Assembly: GCF_019059575.1 (NCBI RefSeq)
Contig: NW_024881790.1
Coordinates: 372,001 to 436,000, forward strand
DNA: 64,000 bases
Direction: 5' to 3'
Origin: Amphibalanus amphitrite
Lineage: Eukaryota; Arthropoda; Thecostraca; Balanomorpha; Balanidae
In this document: piece after piece, positions 58,350-64,000 of the stretch
Layout of the letters: the number at the start of each line of letters is the position of its first letter
How positions within the stretch are numbered: the first letter of the stretch is position 1
The notes under the pieces: model-generated
Database searches by the model: none
What the model was told of the DNA's origin: nothing
What the model saw: only the letters and a program-made list of their open reading frames with translations
Position numbers and translations under genes: made by a program

Positions 58350-60950
58350 TCACTCACACAACAGCCGGTCCGGCCGCCGTAACGTCTCTCGCGGACGCAG
58401 ATTGTATCGCGGCGCCGGCGGCGGTCCGCCCGCCGGGACCGACGGTGACCCGTCCGGAGCAGCCGGGGCCACCGCCCGAGCCGTCAGTCCGGCCCTCGGC
58501 GGTACGTCGGCATCAAAGAGGTCCCGCCGCGTCCGATCCAGGTCCAGCGCCCGTCCAGCGGTCGGCGGCGGCACGTCGGCCATGGTCCGGCGCGGCCGGA
58601 CCCGATCCAGATGCCTCCAGATCACTCTCCCATCCTGCAACTGAACAGCCAGTTTTACTCCCTTCCGCACCACTATCACACCCGGCAGCCATTTACAACC
58701 AGCAGCACTTTGTACACGATCAACGGCTGACACAAACACAGCATCGCCTACGCACACGGAACGTTCATAGGAGCCCCTGTCGGCGTACAGTTTTTGTTTG
58801 TCCTGGTTTTTCCTCACTCTACCACTCAGATCAGGCCTGACCAGATCCAGCGGGGTTCGCACCGTCCTGCCAAGGAATAATGCCGCTGGGGACACCTGGG
58901 TGGTTGTGTGCGGTGTTGTGCGATAGCGCAGCAGGAAACGCGCTATTTTGGTGTGAATCGTGCCCGATGTTTGCTTTTTAATACTGTTTTTCAATGTCTG
59001 AACACTACGCTCCGCCAAACCGTTAGATTTCGGAGACAGTGCAGGAGAAGTCAAATGGTGAATGCCATTCGAGCGACAGAACGTCTGAAAAGTCTCAGAC
59101 AAGAAACATTGTGCGTTGTCAGACACAAGAGTCTTTGGCAGCCCCCACGAGGAAAATGAAGCGCGCAAATGTTCTATGGTGGTCTCGGACGTGCATGATC
59201 GCGACGGAAACACGTCCATCCACTTTGAATGAGCGTCAATGACAATTAATACCCACCAGCCATCAATTGGACCACAATAATCTACGTGCACACGCTCCCA
59301 TGGTTTTGATGGCCAAATCCATGGGTGCAGCGGAGTCTCAGGTACGTTGGCACGATAAGCCTGACATTTGCCACAATTCTGTGCAATGGATGTGATGTCC
59401 TGATCGAGGTTAGGCCACCACACATACATTCTTGCGAAAGACTTGGTGCGCGTCTCTCCGCAGTGCCCGTCGTGTAGAAGACTCAAAATTTTTGCCCTTC
59501 CCTGTGGCGGTATCACAACGCGCGAACCCCACAATATACATCCATCCTGAATGCTCAGCTCGGCTTTACGGGACCTAAAAGGTCGGAAATCTGGCGACAG
59601 CACCTCCCCGTCATCCGGCCAGCCCTCCTGAACATACTGAAGCACGACAGCCAAGACAGGGTCTCTAGAGGTCCACCGGCGAATGTGGTCCACAGTGACC
59701 GGAGACGCGTCTAAAAACTCCATCAAATGTATCGTCTCCGCCGGAACGGGGCTCGACTGACCGACCACCGACGACGGGACGGGCAGCCGACTGAGCGCGT
59801 CACAGTGAGTTTGTTTAACGCCGGGGACGAATTCAAGGCGATAATCATACGCTCCCAGCATAAGGGCCCACCTGACCACCCGGGGCGATGCCATCAGTGG
59901 GAGCGGCTTGGACTCACCTATCAGCCCCAGCAGGGGCTTATGATCGGTCCGTATTGAAAACGGACGGCCCGCCAGATAATAGTGGAACCTCTTTACACCG
60001 GCCACCACCGCCAAACCCTCCCGGTCGGTCTGGGAGTAGCGCCTTTCAGTCTCGTTTAAAGAGCGCGAATAAAACGCGATCGGTCTCTCCCCTTGCCTCG
60101 TTTGCTGGCTAAGAATGCACCCCAATCCCACTGGACTGGCGTCACATGCCAAAATCACAGGGAGTTTTGGGTCAAAATGTCCCAAAACGGGAGGGCTTTT
60201 GAGCAAACGTTTCGCATCCTCAAAAGCTCTCCTTTCAATGTGCGTCCACTGCCAAGGGCGATTTTTCCGTAACAGAACATACAGCGGCGAAAGGGTGGTG
60301 GCCAAACCCTGCAAAAATTTTCCGTAGTAATTGATAAGGCCGAGCCAGCACCGCAGCTCGGAGACATCTCGGGGCTCTGGCGCGCCCGTGATGGCAGCGA
60401 CCTTTTCCTCAGTCGTCTCCACGCCGCTCCCGCTGACCTTGTGACCCAGGTACGTTACGCTGTCCACGCCCAAACAGCACTTGTCCCGGTTCGCCCTGAG
60501 ACCCGCCTCACGCAGCCGGCGCAACACCTCACGCAGCGCTACATCATGACTTTCCACAGTCTCACCCGCCACGACAACATCATCGAGGAACACACACACA
60601 CCCTGTATCCCCGCTAACAGCGTGTCCATGGTTCTCTGGAACAGGGACGGGGCTGAAGCGTACCCGAAGCTAAGTCTCGTGGGTCTCAGCAATCCCCTCT
60701 GTGTGTTTACGGTCAGAAAGTCACGTGAATTCTGATCGAGAACCATCTGGTTGTACGCGGACTTAAGGTCTATCTTTGAAAAGACCTTACTGCCTGTTAA
60801 GCGTGTAAGCAGCTCTTCCACGCGTGGAAGCGGATATTGGTCCACCTTGGCCACCCTGTTGACCGTGAGGCGATAGTCCCCACATAACCTGATCTTTCCC
60901 CCGGGTTTTGGCACGACGACTAGGGGGGGCGGCCCACTTACTGTGCTCCA
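58350..60950 (-). mobile_element. Pol part: reverse transcriptase, RNase H, integrase
   Basis: Minus-strand coding part of the LTR element. Reverse transcriptase is shown by FSKIDLKSAYNQM and FLDDVVV (active-site Asp pair). RNase H follows (ILACDASPVGLGCIL, then FSIRTDHKPLLGL). Integrase has its zinc-binding HHCC segment (ending CGKCQAYRA) and catalytic core (VDYCGPIDGWW, VSDNAQCF, ERSVQTLKN). The C-terminal tail carries RYNLRPRE, common at the ends of Ty3/gypsy Pol proteins. Described as part of a fossil element only. Confidence 0.93.
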
Positions 60951-62553
60951 CTGGCTCCCACAGTCCTTGCTGGATCTGTTTCTCCAGCTCGGCATCCACC
61001 TGCTCGCGGAATGCCAGTGGGACTGTGCGAGCTTTGAAGAATCTCGGCTTCACATCGGGATCCACCGAAATGGTCACCTCAGCGCCACGATAGCACCCCA
61101 AACCATCGCTGAAAACTTCAGAAAACTCCTGAACGAGCGTCTGAGCCCGAGAGCGGTCGGTAAGCTGACATATGGAGGGCCAGTCAAGTCGTATGGTCGA
61201 CAGCCAGTTTCGACCAAAAAGAAATGGTCCCTCGCCCTTAACTACCACCAGCGGCAGCTGCGCTCGCTGCCCGCCATACTGAACATCCACCATCGCCTGA
61301 CCACACACCCCTAACACCTCACCGCTGTAAGTTTTCAACAGTTTGTCACATGGCCTAAGATGGGGCCCACCGACCGGCCAAGTACCCTTGAACACTTTCT
61401 CTGAGCAAACAGACAATGCAGCTCCCGTATCTAACTCCATACGCAGCGGGCAGCCGTCCACACATACATCAACCATTAGTGGTGGTTTACGATCTACTCC
61501 CAACTGCACCCCTTGAGCACGGAACAAGTAATATGGCTCGTCCTCACCGTCATTGTGGGGCGCCGCGCCACTCTGAGAAGTCCCAGGCGTCACGGACGGC
61601 TCCGGCTGCTCCTCCTCCTCCAGCAGCCGGACACGCTGAGACTCGGCGCGGCTCCGGCAGGCCGCTCTGGTGTGGCCCACGGCTCCGCACGCATAACAGT
61701 TCTGCGAGCGGAAGGGGCAGGCCGCCGGGACGTGCCGTCGGCTGAGACAGCGGCTGCAGGCACCCCGCGCCGGCGGAGCGCGGGAGGCAGCCCCGCCGGT
61801 GTCCAGGGGACGCCGATTGTCGTTCACCAGTGCTCGCCGGCTGTCGTTCACCAGGGCTGGTCGGCTGTCGTTCACCAGTGCTCGCCGACTGTCGTTCACC
61901 AGTGCTCGCCGGCTGTCGTTCACCAGGGCTGGTCGGCTGTCGTTCACCATCCTCCGTGGTGTCCCATCGACCCGTCCGATGACGGCAGACGACTCGGAGC
62001 GGCCGCTGAGCTCGGCTGCACTGGCTGCTGCCGACTCGTGGGCCTGAGCGATCTCCAGAGCCGTGTCCAGAGTCAGCCGCGGCTCGCTCAGCAGACGTGA
62101 TTGCAGCCGCTCATGCTGAATACCGCAAACCAGTCGGTCACGAAGCATCTCGTCCAGCTGGCCTGGCTGAAACTTGCAGGGCTTCGCAAGCTTGCGGAGC
62201 CTCGCCGAAAACGACGACACTGACTCTCCAGCATCGCGAGTGCAGGAGTGAAACCGAAATCTGGAGACAATTGCAGATTGTTGCGGTTCAAAGTGGTCGA
62301 CCAATATCTTCACCAGCTCCTTGAACGTTTTGTCTCCCACTGCGGCTGGGGCTATGAGGTCCTCCAGGAGGCTGAAGGTGCTGGCGCCAACCGCGCTCAG
62401 CAGTATGGCGCGGCGCTTCTCGACTTCATCTTCACCGACGCTGTTGGCGACAAAGTGCTGTTCGAGACGCCTGCTGTACGCGCCGAACGACTCCACTGCC
62501 GCATCAAACTCGGGCGCCCGGCTCACTGACGCCATCACTGCTTCCCTTGCCAC
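60950..62553 (-). mobile_element. Gag and protease part
   Basis: Minus-strand coding part. The N-terminal half resembles Ty3/gypsy Gag capsid (LEQHFVANSVGED, then FKELVKILVDHFEP, and LRDRLVCGI). A tandem eight-residue repeat (VNDSRRAL type, encoded by 24-bp units at about 61812-61955) follows. Next comes a CCHC zinc knuckle (CYACGAVGHTRAAC) and an aspartic protease motif (LDTGAALSV). The boundary with the pol part is given only approximately. Confidence 0.9.
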
Positions 62554-62594
62554 TAATCACCGCGCGGCGCACACGTTCACCGCCTCGTCGCCAT

Positions 62595-62778
62595 TGAAGT
62601 AGACAGCACGGCGTCCCGTTCAAAACTGTATTGCTTCCCGGCCGCTCACCCGAGGTCGTGTCACAGATACTGCCCGAGGCACCGGGCGAGTCCACTGGGA
62701 CGAGAGGGGTGACCAGTATGCGAGGGAGAGAGGGAGAGGGAGGGAGGCCGCCGGTAGAGGCGAGAGCCGGTTATGACA
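62595..62778 (-). repeat. 5' LTR of the Ty3/gypsy element
   Basis: 184 bp, apparently identical to the copy at 58072-58255. CGTTC target duplication follows at 62779-62783. Confidence 0.95.
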
Positions 62779-62783
62779 CGTTC

Positions 62784-63801
62784 TCCATCCATCCATCCGT
62801 GTGTCATGACTTATGTGTCTTATTGCGTCGGAACGGCGGCACGTAGCGACGTGAAATTTGGCATGCCGAATCTGTGGGCATGGGCGGCCTTTATATTAAA
62901 ATTTGGGCGTGATCGGACCAGGGGTGCGCCGTCGGCACGTGCAAAAGGGCGCTCTCATAGGGATAGCATGGTGTCGGCGAGAGCGGCGGTCGGCCGAAAA
63001 TCGGGCCGACACGGCTCGCTTTCCGGCTTGATATCTCGGCAATGGGTGGACGCAGCGAAAAGCGGTTGCCACCAATGGATAGAGGAAAGATGGGCCTAGC
63101 GTATTGATATGGTTTCATAGTGTAGCACGCGCCACGTGCAAGACAGCATCCCCGGTTGTGAAAAAATGACCGATTTCGTGCATTGTGACGGGAAAATCGA
63201 TGCCGCTGGAAAACGTCTTGACGGAATGAAATCGGTGTTGTATCATTTTGCAGACAAATGTATGTGTAATCAGAGAATAGCAAACAAAAGCTGATGATCC
63301 GTACCATTTCCTTAATAATCAAAAATTAATTTGAAAATTTGATTCGCGCGGAGCGCGACGTCCTTTACAACATCAAAACGTATTGAAAACGCTGATCAAT
63401 CGCTATGAAACCTACATATTCGGAAAGAGCATTCTTTTCTGACCAATATCCACCCAAAATATTATCGAAAAGTCAATAAACTTTTGTGAAAATGACTCAA
63501 ACAGACGACCGCGTTTCGTTAACGTTACGGGTATTTTTCGACGAAATCGGTGGCTTCGGCAGGCAGGCATTCAACCACTGACAACAAACGGTACCGGAAG
63601 GCACCTCTCGCCAGGGGAATTCGCCAGTAAATAAAATAAATTTATTCTTGCAATAACTCAGCCGCTACCGGGCCGATTGTGCTGAATTTTGGGACTGTCA
63701 ACGGGCACATATCGAACGACACATTACCATATGTAGGGTGCTAAATGCTAATGCACGTGCACACCTGGAAAGGAGCAGTTTCCTATCTCAAGAACGGCTG
63801 G
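62784..63801 (+). repeat. Divergent array unit, main piece
   Basis: Continues the unit begun at 58038. To about 63540 it matches the Helitron at 25105-25870 closely, including TCCATCCATCCATCCGTGTG and the GGCATGCCGAATCTGTGGGC block. After that it follows units 1-8 in diverged form (AACTCAGCCGCTACCGGGCC; ATGCACGTGCACACCTGG). It ends in CAAGAACGGCTGG, without CTAG, TAGGG or G+T blocks, so its 3' part is missing. Confidence 0.82.
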
Positions 63802-64000
63802 TCGGATATATATTATAAAAGAGAAGTTGTCTGTGTGTCACAAACGAAAAGTGTCATCCACATCTGGGTGTCTTGCGCCGGAACGGCGCCATGTAGGAGC
63901 GTGAAATTTGGCAGTCGACAAGCGTGGTCAAATCGAACGATCGTATTAAAATTTGGGTGCGATCCGACCAGGGGTGCGTCTCTGACAGGGTCGCGAGCAC
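63802..64000 (+). repeat. Array unit 9 (start only, runs off the window)
   Basis: TCGGATATATATTATAAAAG and the following sequence match units 1-8, including the GCGCCGGAACGGCGC hairpin. The unit is cut by the window end, so the array continues to the right. Confidence 0.88.

Larger units (their letters stand above)
58072..62778 (-). mobile_element. Ty3/gypsy LTR retrotransposon (young fossil, mostly whole)
   Basis: The element reads right to left: 5' LTR 62595-62778, gag with protease, then pol (reverse transcriptase, RNase H, integrase), 3' LTR 58072-58255. The LTRs are 184 bp, start TG and end CA, and look identical, so the insertion is recent. A 5-bp target duplication CGTTC flanks it (58067-58071 and 62779-62783). 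A primer-binding-like TGGCGACGAGG lies just inside the 5' LTR and a purine-rich GGGGTGGAGGGA just inside the 3' LTR. The domain order RT-RNaseH-IN places it in Ty3/gypsy. It looks whole or nearly so, with at most about one break. It sits in a Helitron-related array unit. Confidence 0.95.

Overview
This window is repeat-rich eukaryotic DNA with no host gene that I can recognise. Everything identifiable is a mobile element, a piece of one, or satellite or microsatellite DNA. The mix (mariner, Helitron with spliced genes, TTAA-flanked non-autonomous elements, Ty3/gypsy, an L1/Tx1-like LINE, very long GA tracts) fits an invertebrate animal. A crustacean or other arthropod is my guess, and nothing in the window proves it.

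Left part (1-25.0 kb). A decayed mariner lies at 1.0-2.4 kb. A series of TTAA-flanked elements follows at 3.0-4.2, 5.9-6.9, 6.9-9.8, 16.0-17.8 (with another nested at 16.3-17.2) and 22.1-22.6 kb, with fragments elsewhere. Many carry long G-run/C-run hairpins at their tips and interiors dense in AGGTCA motifs. The 6.9-9.8 kb element holds a 5'-truncated, AT-rich LINE reverse-transcriptase ORF (7.4-9.5 kb). A GC-rich satellite with a higher-order period of about 781 bp occupies 11.6-14.9 kb, followed by a second minisatellite built on GGGCGC. Two long GA microsatellites lie at 20.3 and 22.0 kb.

Middle part (25.1-34.4 kb). This is a complete-looking Helitron. It has a TC 5' terminus at 25079, a four-exon Rep/helicase gene (26606-33893, three introns with consensus splice sites, HUH endonuclease and PIF1-type helicase, one apparent frameshift in exon 2), and a 3' hairpin followed by CTAA ending at 34426. 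Introns 1 and 3 contain insertions of the G-run hairpin elements seen on the left.

Right part (34.7-64.0 kb). This is a head-to-tail array of 2.4-2.7 kb units. Each unit begins TCGGATATATTATAAAAG and most end CTAG, so the junctions read CTAG|TC, as expected if Helitron ends were joined by rolling-circle replication. The first ~0.8 kb of the units is related to the first ~0.8 kb of the Helitron at 25.1 kb. Each unit then has a TAGGG-rich block, a strongly G+T-skewed block of ~0.7-0.9 kb, and a ~0.2 kb tail. Three later insertions interrupt the array: a TA-flanked element with a large palindrome (43156-45075), a 504-bp TTAA element (56030-56533), and a young Ty3/gypsy LTR element on the minus strand (58072-62778) with identical 184-bp LTRs and a CGTTC target duplication. 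Comparison with uninterrupted units gives nearly exact empty sites for these insertions.

The observation most worth pursuing is the apparent Helitron-derived tandem array lying next to a related coding Helitron.
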